Of a stretch of DNA of 64,000 nucleotides, positions 12,675 through 25,716 are shown piece by piece. Both the position numbers and the translations under genes were made by a program. How positions within the stretch are numbered: the first letter of the stretch is position 1; each line of letters starts with the position of its first letter. The stretch covers positions 21,313,894 through 21,377,893 of the forward strand of contig CM034240.1 of assembly GCA_019916065.1 (NCBI GenBank). The letters are read 5' to 3'. Under the pieces are notes generated by a model, which was not told the DNA's origin, did not search any database, and saw only the letters and a program-made list of their open reading frames with translations. Origin of the DNA: Vitellaria paradoxa. Taxonomy: Eukaryota > Streptophyta > Magnoliopsida > Ericales > Sapotaceae.

Positions 12675-14555
12675 TGATTAGTATGCATTATTGTATAATT
12701 TTATATTTATTGAGCATGCTAATTATGCAATTATACTTCTTATTGGTGAAGTTTTAGCTTAATTATCTCATTTCCATGCATTCTTGTTATTTTTGCATTT
12801 CAGGTGATATAATTTGGTGTTTTAGCTTGAAATAACACTAAAAGTGCAAGTGAGGAGGAGCCAAAGCAAGCCAGAGTAAGGAAGTGCAAGAACATGCTTT
12901 GGCATCTTTTGGGGCATTCTGCCGAACACTTGGCACACATGGAGAAAATAGCTTGAAGACAAAAAGGCTGACATATCCAATGACTTCCAAGACTTCCTCA
13001 ATGTCCCAAATGCCATCCCAAGGAATAGAATCAGTTACCATGGCTACCAAAGATAAGGAGACGGTCCGAAGTTCAAGATGGTTGAAGTGGTGTGCAGCTG
13101 AAGTTCCAACTTAACACCCTGTCAATATTTTGACCATATCTTTTCACTCACAACTCCAATTGACCTGATTCATCTTGGGTTGGAAAGAAGACTCGAAGAG
13201 CTACAACTTTTGTGTTTTAGCCGAAGCCTAAATCAATCGTCTTCAAGGTCAAAATCGTGTTGGAAGTTGAAGACAGAAAGTTGTCAGAAAAAAGAGACGA
13301 CTTCAAGCAGAATTTGGAGAATCAAGGTTCTGTGGTTTAGACCCCCACCCAAATGGTCCAGACCACAGTGAGCTTATTTGGCCGAAATTGTGGAGATGAT
13401 CATTCTATGGTCCAGACCCCCTTCCAGACGGTCTGGACCACATTAGTCGAGCATGCGCGGGATTAAATCTCACCTTTTAGGGTTTCTTTACAACCTCTTT
13501 ATAAACCTTAATGCATGGCCGAACCAAAGGAGAGCCCTACTTTAGTTTTTTACTTTTTTTTAGAGTTTTAGATAGTTTTTAGAGATTTTTAATGTTCGTA
13601 GAATGGGTTGAAGACTTTTTGGAGTTTACATAGGCTTCGCTACAACAGCAATCTTTCGCTACAACGTTCTAAATTCGATTACAGAGTACATTTAGTTTCG
13701 TTTCTTTACTTAATAATATTGTTTCGTTGTTTGATTCATTAAATCCATTAAATATGTATTCGTTGATTGATTTTGTTTCATTTAAAGTTATGTTAGCGTA
13801 AAACCCTGGTTCTTGATTCAGCGAATCAAGGAAGGGTAGTTCATGACACACTATGGGATGTGCATGGACCCTTCGCATGGTTTGTAAAAACTCATGCTAG
13901 GGATCTACTATTTTTAAACCTATTTTAACTTGTTTCAAAAACATTCGAAAATGAAAACCTTTAACCATATTAGCTGAAATCATTGGTATGGGTTTTCGAT
14001 TATCATTGATTAATATTTTGAACAAATTAAACGTATGATTCAAGTTCAATTCTGATTTCATTTGTTTGAAAAGACTTTCAAAAATAAAAGTTTTTAACCA
14101 TATTCGTTTGAAATCACTAGTACTAACTTTTGGATTTAAAATATTCTCAATATTTTTGAACAAACCCCTAATTCAGATTTGAACCCAAACATCCCATAGT
14201 GAAGTAGTGAACCACCTGGAATTGAAAGTTGGATCAAGAACCTTTTTAATATCATGCTTGTTATTTAATTTAATTTATAAGTTAATCAATTTGCTTTAAA
14301 ATTTAATTTTATTGCATTTTAATTTAATATTACAATTCCTTCATTCCATCATTCTCAACCTAACCATTCTCAAACATCCTATAAATCCAAAATTAGTTCA
14401 AATTAATTTAGGTTCACCTACTAACTAAGAGAACAAGTCTAGAGCTTTTAACAAAACCTTCCCTATGGATTCAATCTCGGACACACCGAGTTTAAAACTA
14501 CGACTGCCCTCTTGCACTTGAGAGATAGAACTCGAACTCATTTTAGGGTCGGTCA
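12675..14555 (+). mobile_element. Solo LTR (Athila/Tat-like) inside Tekay integrase
   Basis: 1881 bases with TG..CA ends, flanked by ATACT (12670-12674) and GTACT (14556-14560), a five-base target duplication with one mismatch. Removing it rejoins the integrase sequence as it appears intact near 30160. The right end carries the plant gypsy LTR signature CTTGCACTTGAGAG near 14511 and ends GGTCGGTCA. No internal region is present, so it probably formed by LTR-LTR recombination. It carries a hairpin at 13408-13440. Confidence 0.85.
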
Positions 14556-14560
14556 GTACT

Positions 14561-15537
14561 AAAGCACAATTCTACTCCCATAGCCCCCTAAAAACTCTAC
14601 CAAAATCAGGAAACGAATCGTAAGTCCTGGTTTCAGTTTGAAACAATCGATACAGGTTTCCCATACAATCTTATATTTTCTTGAATATATAATCGGGCTA
14701 AGGAATCTATAGAATCTATCATTTGTATCAATAGGAAGTATGCTAATTTGGTCAAATGATCCATAATTAGCCATATGACAGCATAACCTCATTTAGTCCT
14801 TAGCAACCTGACATAAAATCTATGGTCACGTTCTCCTTTCCACTCAAATGTTGATAACGGCTATAATAATATGGCTAATCTTTCACGGTCTGCCTTCACT
14901 TGTTGACAAGCTAGGCACTTGCTAATGAATTCTGCCACATCTCTTTTCATTCCAATCTAGTAGAATTGTCGCTTCAAGTCATGATACATCTTCGTGTCCC
15001 CTAGATGCACTACAAATTTGAATGATGGAACTCCTTCATAATTTTATTTCGAACAGAGGAAGATACAAAAATCCTTCCTTGATATTTGGCCACCTCATTA
15101 TTGTCTACTGTCCAATTTAGAATATCCACTAGACCTTGTACTTTCAGCTGAATATCATCAGCTTCCTCATCAGATCTCTGTGCTTCGACTATCATTCTGA
15201 CTAATACTGGTTAAGTGACATAAGTATAAAATACCACCCATTCATCCTCTTCCTTAAGCTCCAAGTCAAATTCATTCAACATTCCTATCATTTCCTATTC
15301 CTTGACTATAACACTGGCTATGGTACACTGAGTCTTTCTATTTAATGCTTCTACAACCATATTAGCTTTTCCTAGATGATAATAAGTAGAAGTCATAATC
15401 TTCCATAGACCCTATCCATCTTCGTCTTAAATTCGAGTCTTTTTGGATGAAAATATACTCTAAACTCTTATGGTTTGAGAGCAATTCAAGCCTTTCACCG
15501 TATAGGTAGTGTCTTCAACTCTTCAAGGAAAAATATA
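14561..15537 (-). pseudogene. Chromovirus integrase core and RNase H remnant, left unit
   Basis: Continues the integrase from 12669 on the minus strand and aligns with 30160-31140. It includes the frame 15195-15010 (MIVEAQRSDEEADDI..FHHSNL), the region before the integrase zinc-binding domain. RNase H-related sequence reaches about 15535 and then joins directly to LTR sequence. The rest of RNase H, RT, protease, gag and the PBS are deleted from this unit. Confidence 0.7.
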
Positions 15538-15857
15538 CCCCAATTAAAGTAATATAACAACCTTAGAGCAACATCTACGCAAGACAATAACATAATATAA
15601 AATAAGCCTCGGCTATTGCCTGGTTGTCATGCTCCAACACATCCCATAATAATACATAAGCATAGGTCTTATGGCCTTTACAATGAAATCGAACAAATCT
15701 TTAAATTAAAATAATATTATAGCCCTCAATAAAAATTTAACTTAAGTAAATGAAAATACAATGTCTGCACCAACTTATGCACTTCTAATCCCACCAAATA
15801 GCTACATAATTCTTAGGATCTGTTCCTGCAACAAAATTTGTAAGGACATAAGCATCA
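15538..15857 (-). mobile_element. Middle Tekay-type LTR, PBS-proximal part
   Basis: Aligns with 35240-35560 of the right LTR (shared AATATAACAACC, CATAATATAA and ATAATACATAAGCATA). It lacks the first ~70 bases. It continues at 27214 after the nested Athila element. It serves as 5' LTR of the left unit and 3' LTR of the right unit. Confidence 0.75.
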
Positions 15858-17393
15858 TGTTTGCTCTTAGAAATTGAAGGGGCTTATACTCTTAAGTGCA
15901 TGAGGTGGTCATAGTTTAGTCTAGGTAAGTCCTAAGTCATCTCCACAAGGAGCAAGTGTGTGACTAGGTTTGGAAATATTTGTTTTGAAAGCACTTGCTA
16001 AGAGTAGTAAACAGAAAAGAGAAAAACAATCTTTTGGGGTTTCAAAAATAAGTTTCAAAGATATTTAAACACAAAACTTAACTTAAACTAAAAACACTAA
16101 TGAAAAGACACAATTTAATTATAGGAAATTACTCTTAAATGAAAAACACTTGGTTTTAACCTATTCTTGTAATGGATTCAAAGAGATCGATTCGAATATG
16201 TTTATAACTCAATGTATAATCTACACATGTAGTGCTAGGTCAGAAAATTTAACTTTAAAAACCTTTTGTAAAACAAATGTTGAAATAGAGTTTTGAAATC
16301 AGATTCGAAGTTACTGGGACATTGAACTAGAAACTCGATGTGCAGGAGCATTAACTTGTAACCAAGGGCTAATATTAACACGGGTGATTCAATTTCTAAG
16401 GTTAAATCTAGACTAAATGAGTTTTACAATTTAATCAAAAAAATATATTACTTTTAAAATCATAATATTCAATTCGATCTTATTCTCTTCTATTACATTC
16501 CTAGGTTAAAACCAAGATGGATTTAGCCTAGCATATTTTAGTTGTAAACAAAATTATGCGAAGAAGAACAAACACCCATTCTAAATTTTTAAGTTCAAAA
16601 GAAGTGAAACAAAAAACATGCAAGAGTTGTAAAACAAGTACGAAGTAGAAACAAAAGAAGAAAAACTAAGACGAAAAACTTTCAATTGAAAATATTGAAG
16701 AATAAGTTACTTAAATATAAACCATAAGAGAGAGGAAAGTGAAATCACCTTACAAAACTTCAAATAAAATTAATGCATAAAATGTAGTGTAGCAAATCCG
16801 AAGCAATGAACTTGAATGCATAAACCCTAACTCTAACCCAAATGAAATAACCTAATGTAAAGCTCTCTCTGTAATGTCAGCAATCATGCCTATTTATAAG
16901 CTTACAGTAATTGAGAATGAAAAGGTAAATTTACAATTCAAAAAAATATAAAAAATCTATTAGAGTGAAGTCACAGGCGCCCGACACAAAGTTGGCGTGC
17001 GCCCAAAGCTATTACACATCCAAGTGTTCGACAAATGTCCTAAGAGACGAGCAAAAAAATAAATAAATAAAGGCTCTCGGCAGGCGCCCTAGGTGCATCT
17101 CAGTTGAGTGCCCATGTTGGCATGCGCCCAAGGTGCAACTCACTCGTGCACTTTTGAATGTGTGTGCCCATGAAGCTTCACAGTTGGGCATCCACTGCAA
17201 GTACCCTTTACTTGTTTCACATTTAAGCCCCCAACTCACTTTTCTTGAATTGTTTTCCTTCTATTACCCTATAAAAAAAATATCAAAGATAATAAATCGC
17301 ACAAATACTAACAAAATCATTGAAATAGCTTAATAATAAGCTCAAATAGGTGATGAAATGATGTATAAACATGTCAATGATTGCGTGCGATCA
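15858..17393 (-). mobile_element. 3' LTR of the Athila element
   Basis: 1536 bases starting TGTTTGCTCTTAG and ending GCGATCA; pairs with 25717-27213. Repeated GGCGCCC / GCGCCCAAGGTGC-like modules occur at about 16975-17200. The purine tract GGTTGGGAA on the minus strand (17395-17403) lies next to it and fits the polypurine tract. Confidence 0.85.
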
Positions 17394-19920
17394 CATTCCC
17401 AACCTAGATGTTGCTAGTCATTAGTAATAAAAAGAATTCAAATCCTAGGACTAATGGGCACAAACTAAGCATTTTCAACTTATTCAAAAATAAAGATAAG
17501 TAAGTAAAGACTCAAGCAAAAAAGGAAGTCCATTTTTGTAGGAGACACATAGCCATACTTAGCATGTGAGGCAAGCCCTTTAAACCCTTAGGTTTCCCTT
17601 AGTGCATGAGTAAGATCTCGTGAGGTTTTGTAGTGATGTTACCCACAAACATCTACAGCATGGTCTCAAAATGTCAAAAAATGATTAAGATTAAGAATGA
17701 ATCAAGCTTAAGCCCAACAAGTCACAAAATCCAAATATTATGTGTAATTTTCAAGTGCTAAGCATAAATGCATGGACTATCAAAGTAGGGGAGCATGTGT
17801 GCAAATTTATTTCATTCATTTAACAAGGTTGCAAGAGCATAAATGGAACTAGATTTTGAGTTCAAATACTAACAAGGTACCACTTCTAGAAATAAATTCA
17901 CTCATCAAGGGTTCATACATACCTATTAGTATATGATGCTATCCTAATTACACACAACCCCATAGATAACTCAATAAACTAAATTGGCATTCAAAGTGGA
18001 TAGCACATAACCATGTTCCAATGCATATGCAAAAGATCACATCACAACTTACACAAGACCATTACATGCATAATGCAAGAGTTGCTTGCTTAGAATCCAC
18101 TAGGTCTTTTTTTTGGTTGTAACATGGCCAAGGTTAATGGTTAACAATGAATGTTATGGAAATCAAAGCACGTGTCTTAAGGCAAGAATGTTTAGGTGCA
18201 CACAAGTCCCAATTTACTAGCTTTCATTCCAACCCCAACAAAAATCCCAATAAGAAGCTTATTCATGCTAAATACTACCCTTGGGACAATTGCAAATATT
18301 GTAAACAATGTCCAAGTCCCACAATTCAAAAAACAAAAACAATGATAATTTTTTTCTTTTTTTATTATTATTATTATTTTTTTAAATAATGAACTATACA
18401 ACACATGAATTCTCATCCCAACATTCTTACTCATTTTGCTCTCAAAAGATTACATTCCCAACCCAAATTCATGACTTAGACATTAAGGCACTTTCACAAC
18501 CCAAGACATGTGAGGGTAATGTTTAAAGTATGTGAATGGGTGTAAGAGATAATATATGAGATGAGAATAAAAAAAATAAAAAAAAAAACTTAATAAAAAG
18601 GCTTGAAGTTGGTTCCTAGGGCAATTTCATATTCAGAAAGGACAAAGAGGCCCAAAAATAGTAAAGATGGCATAGCATCATGTTCAAAGCTTGCAACAAC
18701 TTATTATGTCCCAAGTGAAACTCATGTAGGAATGTGCGATGCAATTGATGCATTGAAAACCAAAGTGAAGAAAAAAAGAGCTGTGATTATGTGCAACCTC
18801 TCAAAAAAAGAATAATAGGCTCAAAAGCTCACCATTAAGGGGTATAAGTTTCCACCTAGTCCAAGAATGCTCAATTAACGAATATTAAACAAAATCCACT
18901 CCTAAGCTCATAAGCTCTTCTCCATGATAGTAAAAAAAAAAAAATTGTAAAATGTCATAACACACTCAACTTGAATTAAGTTTCCTATTAAAGTTTGAAC
19001 AAAACTCACTCATCACTCTCTTACTCAATTACACAATCAACCAAACCAAAAAGGGTCGACATGCAGATACAAACATGCTAAATTCATATATTCAAGCTCA
19101 CCGATGCTAAAAAATTTTAAAATTTTACAATTTTGGCACAAAAAGTCATCATACAAGCTCTACCCTCAACCTAAACTAAACATTATCCTCAATGCAAAAA
19201 CCATAATGCATATGTGAGTCTGTAGTGTGCAAAGTGAGCATGATGATGGTGAGCATAAAGATTAATCAATATATAACACATAAGGCAAGTATGATCCCTA
19301 ATAAATAGCCCTGAAGCAATAAAAACACCCCCTAACCTAGTTTCTATAGCATTCCAATAGCATCAACAAAATATACTAAGGTGTAATGTTTAAAATATAG
19401 AAACAGATAATGAAGAGGGTGGATATTACCTTGAAGCTGCTCTATTAATTAACTAACCAAAAACCTACAAAGTAGAATATAAGATAAAAAGAAAAGAACA
19501 GAAAAGAAAAATAAGGAAAGAAAAGAAAATTAGTAAATGGAAATAAACGAAATACAATATAAGAAAAGGAATATAATTATATACAGGAGAAAAGAAAAGC
19601 AAAAATTGATGTTGTATTTCATTAGTAACCAAAAGGCTGAGTATAGAAAATCAATACAATCTGAAACGCTTAGCTGAAGCCAAAATAACAACATCACCCA
19701 AAAAAAAAAAAAAAAAAAACAGTTTTAGGTCTACAATACATGTCATGACCATAACCTAGACCTAAACTAACAAAAAGTTTATGCATCGGCAGGAGGATCC
19801 TAGTCCTCCTATGGTGGTGGGTCTTGAGGTGGTGGTGGTTAAACCACAGCAAGTATGGACTTTAGAAGAAACTTACTCTTAAAACTAAGTCTAAAAGGAA
19901 GAAACAAAAACTCCTACACT
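17394..19920 (-). other. Athila region between integrase and 3' LTR, no gene recognised
   Basis: About 2.5 kb of AT-rich sequence downstream of integrase in the element's reading direction. Athila elements often carry an envelope-like frame here, but I see no long frame or recognisable motif. Low-complexity runs lie near 18350-18385 and 19699-19718. A plus-strand frame at 18603-18815 has no recognisable motif and is probably chance. Confidence 0.45.
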
Positions 19921-19924
19921 AATA

Positions 19925-21250
19925 TTATACAAGAGTTTGCGCATGTACTTCAATCAAAGGGGGGAGGGTCAGAGAGCTCCCACGTCTCAATCTCAGCCAT
20001 GAATTATCCAAATATGGCTTGAGACAATGGCCATTCAGCTTGAAAGTGGTGTCATTACGTGGATTGTGAACCTCGCACATGCTATGCTCCAAAATTGAGG
20101 TGATGATGAACAATCCAAACCATCTAAACTAAAATTTGCCTGGAAAGAAGTGCAACCGAGAATTTTACATCAACACTTTCTAGCCTACATGAAAAGACTT
20201 CCTAGAAATGTGCTTGTCATGCAAGTCTTTCATTTTGGCCTTAGCGATCTTTGCGCTCTCGAAAGCATCATTACGTAACTCTTCAAGATCATTCAATTGT
20301 AGCTTCCAAAGAACACTGGCATCACCCAAACTTTCATTAAACTACCAAATTGCCTAGTAGGCCATATGCTCCATCTCAACCAGTAGGTGGCAAACTTTGC
20401 CAAAGACAAGGCGGTAGGGAGACATTCCTAAGATCATCTTGTATGCCATCCTGGTATGCCCACAAAGCATCAATGAGACGCAAAAACCAATTCTTATGTG
20501 TAGGGTTGACGGTTTTCTCAAGTATGCCCTTAATCTCCCTATTCGCCAACTTTACTTGGCCAACCCACCTTATATATCACACTGTAATATCACAATAAGA
20601 CACCAATAGGCCTATTGCAAAAATGCTTGCCTCTATCACTAATAATGGCCCGAGACATCACAAAGCGTGAGAAGATATGCTCCTTCAAGAACTTAACCAC
20701 CACTTGGTAGTCATTAGTACGGGTTGCAGTGGTTTCAACCCACTTAGAGACATAGTTTATAGCCACAAGTATGTACTCAAATCCAAATGACTTAGGAAAT
20801 AGCCCCTTGAAATCACTGCCCCAATAGTAAAAAATCCCTAAAATGATTATATAAGGCATCTTGTTCTACTTAGTAAGGGCTCCTAACCTTTGACACCGGT
20901 CACACCTAAGCCAATAATCATATACATCCCTAAACAGCAAGGGCCAATAAAATCCACTGTGAAGATTCTTAATAGCTATTCTCTTTAACCAAAAGTGGCC
21001 CCCACATGTTTGGGAATGACAAAACTCAATGACAGTATATACTTTAGTCTTAAGGCTACAACGTTTAACAATTTAATCTGGGCAATATTTGTAGAGGTAT
21101 GGCTTATCCCAAAAGAAATTATGCACATTGCTTAGAAATTTCCTTTTATCAATCTTAGTCCAATGTGAAAGCATAAGGCCAGTTACCAAAAAGTTAGCAA
21201 TGTCCGAATACTAAGGGGAGTAGTCCTGAGATGTGAAGCTCACATGTATA
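19925..21250 (-). pseudogene. Athila integrase, inactivated
   Basis: The zinc-binding end is visible near 20880-20915 (CDRCQRLG). The core frame 20859-20590 contains SDFKGLFPKSFGFEYILVAI, then NYVSKWVE, and IISDRGKHFCN. In the family the NYVSKW position is normally Asp, so one catalytic carboxylate appears replaced by Asn; the second Asp (ISD) is present. The C-terminal part is at 20113-19925 (LNGHCLKPYL). Stops break the frame. Integrase would insert the element's cDNA into chromosomes; this copy cannot. Confidence 0.8.
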
Positions 21251-22562
21251 ATATGCTCATCCAAAAAATATTTCTCTATTGGTAGGTCACTATGGTCAGA
21301 CACATGAGATGGTAACCTTGATAAATGAACTGGCTACCACATTTTCAACTCCCTTCTTATCCTTGATTTCTAGGTCAAACTCTTGCAGGAGCAAAATCCA
21401 CCTAATGAGGCGGGGTTTGGCCTCTTGTTTCGAATGAAAATATTTTAAGGCCGCATGATCTATGAACACTATGACATGGGAACCTACCAAATAAGACCTA
21501 AACTTGTTAAGAGCAAATACTACAACTGGCAACTCCTTCTCAGTGGTAGTGTAATTCACTTGGGCCTCGTTAAGTGTCTTGTTAGGATAGTGAATGATAT
21601 GAGGCTTGTTCTCTTTCCTTTGCCCCAAAACAGCCTCCACCATATAGTTACTTGCATCACACATGAGCTCAAAGGCAAAGATAAATTTGGGCTTTTAATT
21701 ATAGGTGCAGTAGTAAGTATGGTCTTTAACCGATCAAACACCCCTTAACATTCAGACATTCATGCAAATGGAACATCCTTAGAAAGTAAGTCACACAATG
21801 GACGAGCTATGGAGCTAAAATATTGGATGAACCTACGATAAACTTGAGCATGTACAAGAAAAGATCTCACATCCTTGACACAAGTTAGAATAGGTAATTT
21901 CTCAATAAATTCAACTCTCACCTTATCGACCTCTACCTTTTTAGATGAGACAATGTGTCCCAAGACTATACTCAAGTTTAGCATAAAATGGCATTTCTCT
22001 CAATTAAGCACTAAGTTGCTTTTCTCACAACAAACCAAGACTTTCTCTAAGTTTCCTAAGCACTCATCAAAATCATCTCCATAAATGAAGAAGTCATCCA
22101 TAAACACCTCTAGGAATTTTTTTACCATAAATCACTAAATATGCTCATCACACATTGTTGAAAAGTTGATGGTGCATTACATAACCCAAATGGCATGCGT
22201 CTATACACATAAGTTCCAAAAAGTCATGTGAAGGTAGTCTTTTCTTGATCCTCAAGTATTATTTTAACTTGGTTTTACCCCAAATATCCATTAAGAAAAT
22301 AGTAGAAAGACTTCCCCGCTACTCTCTCAAGCACTTGATCTAAGAATAGAAAGGGAAAATGGCCTTTCTGGGTCACAGCATATAGGCGCCTATAGTCAAT
22401 ACACATATGCCATTCGGTTTGGGTACATTGTGGTACTAACTCTCATTTCTCATTTTCTACAACAATGACACTGGACTTTTTAAGGAGTACTTGGGTGGGA
22501 TTTACCCACTTTGAATATGAGATGGGGTAAATGATTCCCGCATCCAACAACTTGAGTACTTC
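21251..22562 (-). pseudogene. Athila reverse transcriptase and RNase H, inactivated
   Basis: The RT catalytic FMDD motif lies at 22093-22104 within VFMDDFFIYGDDFDECL. RNase H is in the frame 21664-21296, with MCDAS, TEKELP and IDHAALKYF holding the expected acidic residues. Several stops and shifts separate the pieces (for example 21984-21760 and 21741-21556), so no full-length enzyme can be read. Confidence 0.85.
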
Positions 22563-23600
22563 TCACTTCACAACCTTTTTCATGCTGGGATTAAGCCTAC
22601 GTTGTATTTGCCTTATTAGCTTGGCATCATCCTCAAGGTATGTATGATGAGTACATACTAAAGGGCTAATACCTTGAAGATCAACCATTGTCCATCTTAG
22701 GGCCTTACAGTGAGCACTCGAGATTGCTAACAACCTTTCTTCTTGTGCTTTCTCTAACTTAGAAGACATGACTACTAGAAATGCCTCACCCTCCCCTAGA
22801 AATGCATACTTAAGTTCACTAAGTAAAGGTTTCCTAGAAGGACAAGGACGACTCTCAACTAATGGCTTAGGTTTAATCAAAGATGGTTCTAAAGGCTCAA
22901 ATGCCAAAACCCAGTCATTAATAGCCACAACTTCTTCTTCCACAGTCACTAGTTCATCCCTCTCCATAAAATTCACTCCATCAAGAACCGTACATCTCTC
23001 ACTCCTCACTAGAGCTTGCTCCAAAGGGTCATCAAAGTAAGCCTTCTCAAAGTATTCCTCACTCAAAGTATGAATCAAATCTACCTCTTGAATATCCTCA
23101 AATTCTCCCATCTGTTTTCCCACCCTAAAGATATTCATTTCCAAGGTCATATTTCCAAAAAGACAATTTAATGACCCCGCTCCTACAATTAATCACAGCA
23201 TTAGATGTTCTAAGGAATGGTCTACCTAGAATGACCAGAATGGACTAATTAGGGTTTTAGATGGGTTAGGTATCTAACACAATTAAATTAACGGGAAAGT
23301 AGAATTTGTCTACTTAGACTAATACATCTTCCACTATACCCCTTGGCATTTTGACTGAGCGATTGGCCAATTGCAATGTGACTCGCATTGGTTTTAGCTC
23401 ACCTAAAGCTAGTTGCTAATATACTTTATATGGCAACAAATTAACATTAACACCTAGGTCAAGTAAAGCTTTGTCAATGATGTGGTCCCCAATTATGCAT
23501 GAGATGGTTGGACACCCTGGGTCCTTGCACTTGGAAAAGGTGTTACACTAGAGTATGGCACTCACTTGTTTAGTCAAGAAGGTTTTCTCCCTGACATTGA
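22563..23600 (-). pseudogene. Athila protease and linker to RT
   Basis: Retropepsin-like sequence near 23450-23540 reads DPGCPTISCIIGDH and then DLGVNVN; the relative at 803-1189 has DLGASVN, so the flap-side residues are altered. The frame 23150-22563 (195 aa) carries the linker and the RT entry block RWTMVDLQGISPLVCTHHT with RRLNPS. An in-frame stop falls after the LLPYKVY segment. Confidence 0.8.
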
Positions 23601-25514
23601 GTTTTCTCTTCATGGTGCACATATCCTTGAGGAATTTAGCGTAGGGTGGGTTTTACTTAATGGCTTCAAGTAATTGGATGTTGATTCTTATGACTTGTTT
23701 GAAAATCTTTGAGGGAATGGTGGTCTAGGCATGTGCTCAATGGTTTGGTCAATTTTATCACCCAAATTTCCCATATTTTTTCCTTTCTATCTCACTATTA
23801 TTCTCAACCTCAAGACTTTGTTTATCATTATCACTTTTCTTTCCTCCTTTCTCCCTTTCTTTCTCTTTCACTTCTTTTTCACTCTTTTTTTCAATCTCCC
23901 TACTATCCTTCGATCTTATCTTATCACTAGTTGCATTAACTCTAGGATCAATATCCTTTTGGATGATTTTTCCACTTCTCAAAGTGGTGACAGCCTAAAC
24001 TTACTCATGTGGGATAGTACCCAAGGTTAACTACTCAGTCATGTTCACCTGGCCTTTTGAATTTAGAAAAGTTTGTGTAGGAAGTTTACTATTTTAATTG
24101 GTTCTTATGGCCAGTGTCAATTTGGAGACTTGGCCTCTAATGTCATCTAAAGCCTGGGTAATTTGGCTATTGATACCCACTTACTGTCGCATAAATTGAT
24201 TCAAAGTGTCTTCTAAAGGCCTTTTTTGCATGGGTTAAAATGCAATTGGGTTGGACGGTTGGTATTGGGGTTGAGGTAGAGGAGGTGATTGAAATGGTTG
24301 ACCTTAATTGTCATTCCTCCAAGAGAAACAAAGATGGTTCCTCCACCCAGGGGGTAAGCATTGGAAGTTTGATTTCCTCCTTAGTAAGTGACATTCCCAC
24401 CTTGTGAGTAAGATGTGCCTCCTTGGTTCTTATTGGGAAAAGGGCTTATTGTGGGAGGGTTGATTATAAGTTTGTCCATGCACAACCTCCTTGAACACTA
24501 GAATATAAGGACATTCCTCAATCTTATGCCCAAAACATCACACATCGTACACACCATATTGGTCTCTACTACTTTTTGTTTGTTCTTGAGTTTGAGAGCA
24601 TCTAGCTTATTTTAAAAGGCAGCTAACCTAGCTTTTAGGTCATCACTCTCACTCAATTGTAATTTCCCACTTGGTTGTGGTGGTTTTTAAATTCTTAGGA
24701 AGAGGAAGGTCTAATGGTCCATTGTGTAGTGTTCTTGGCTAATTGATCAAAAAGACCATAACCTCTTCTGTGGACTTATTATAAAAATCCCCATTATTCA
24801 TAATTAATACAAGCTGCTTGAATTTAGGAGTTAAGGCATTATAAAAGAGACTACAAAGTCTCCAGTGAGGGAATCCATAGTGAGGGCATGTAACTATAAG
24901 GTCCTTAAATCTCTTCCATACTTGACTAAAGGTCTTATTGGGTATGCAGGAAAATTTATGAGCTTGTTTTGCAAAGCTGCAGTCCTTTGAGCTGGGAAGT
25001 ATTTCTTAAGGAAGACAGCATGCATTTCACCCCATGTTCCAATAGAATGAGGGCATAAAGAGTGAAGCTAAGACTTGGCTTTGTCTTTGAGTGAGAAAGG
25101 GAACAACTTAAGTCAAACCACATCCTCATTAGTGTGCTGGTTTATGCATGTGCCAGCCACTTCTTCAAACTCCTTCATATAGGTATATGGATTCTCATAA
25201 TCCATTTCAAGAAACATAGAAGGAGGTTGAATCATCCTGGGTCTCAAATTGAATTGATTATGATTTATGGGCAATATTATACATGAGGGGGTAACTTGCT
25301 TAGTTGAGTTCAAATGATGCTTAAGAGGTAAAAACTCATGAGCAACCTTGGGAAAATATTCCCCGTGATGACTCCAATCACCCAGTATGTTTTCCATTAA
25401 ATCAAATGAGGAATTGAGTGAAACAGTGGAGTACGAGTCTAAGTGTGAGGGTTGGTAAGTTAGGTCTTTCGGTTCAACGTCTCCCACTAAAACTCTACCT
25501 AACCTTAATAACAT
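23601..25514 (-). pseudogene. Athila gag, heavily decayed
   Basis: Starts at the ATG at 25514 (MLLRLGRVLVGDVE). The frame to 25113 contains PSMFLEMDYENPYTYMKEFEE, homologous to the gag at 3255. Farther down (24500-24560) a degenerate zinc-knuckle area with GHKIEECP is visible, followed by a low-complexity Lys/Glu-rich stretch near 23760-23980. Multiple stops are present. Confidence 0.8.
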
Positions 25515-25695
25515 GTAATAATTAAGACTCTCTAATAAATATAAAAATGAAAAGGAGAAAACAAAATAGAAAAAGTAAAAATTAGAAAGAAAGATGGATT
25601 GATATCACCTAAAAGTCCAAATGCTACCACGTTGAAGATTATGGCAAGCACGTTCTGCCACTAGCTTTATGAGTTCGTTACACTAACCATTACTA

Positions 25696-25710
25696 CCAGC
25701 AATGGCACCA
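25696..25710 (-). promoter_or_regulatory. Athila primer-binding site, tRNA-Asp type, mutated
   Basis: The minus strand reads TGGTGCCATTGCTGG. Differences from the tRNA-Asp PBS are transitions, consistent with cytosine deamination. It lies six bases from the 5' LTR end. Confidence 0.7.
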
Positions 25711-25716
25711 AAAACT

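Noticed and set aside
18603..18815. 70-codon plus-strand frame in the Athila 3' region
   Set aside because: Antisense to the element, without a known motif; chance is the simplest explanation.
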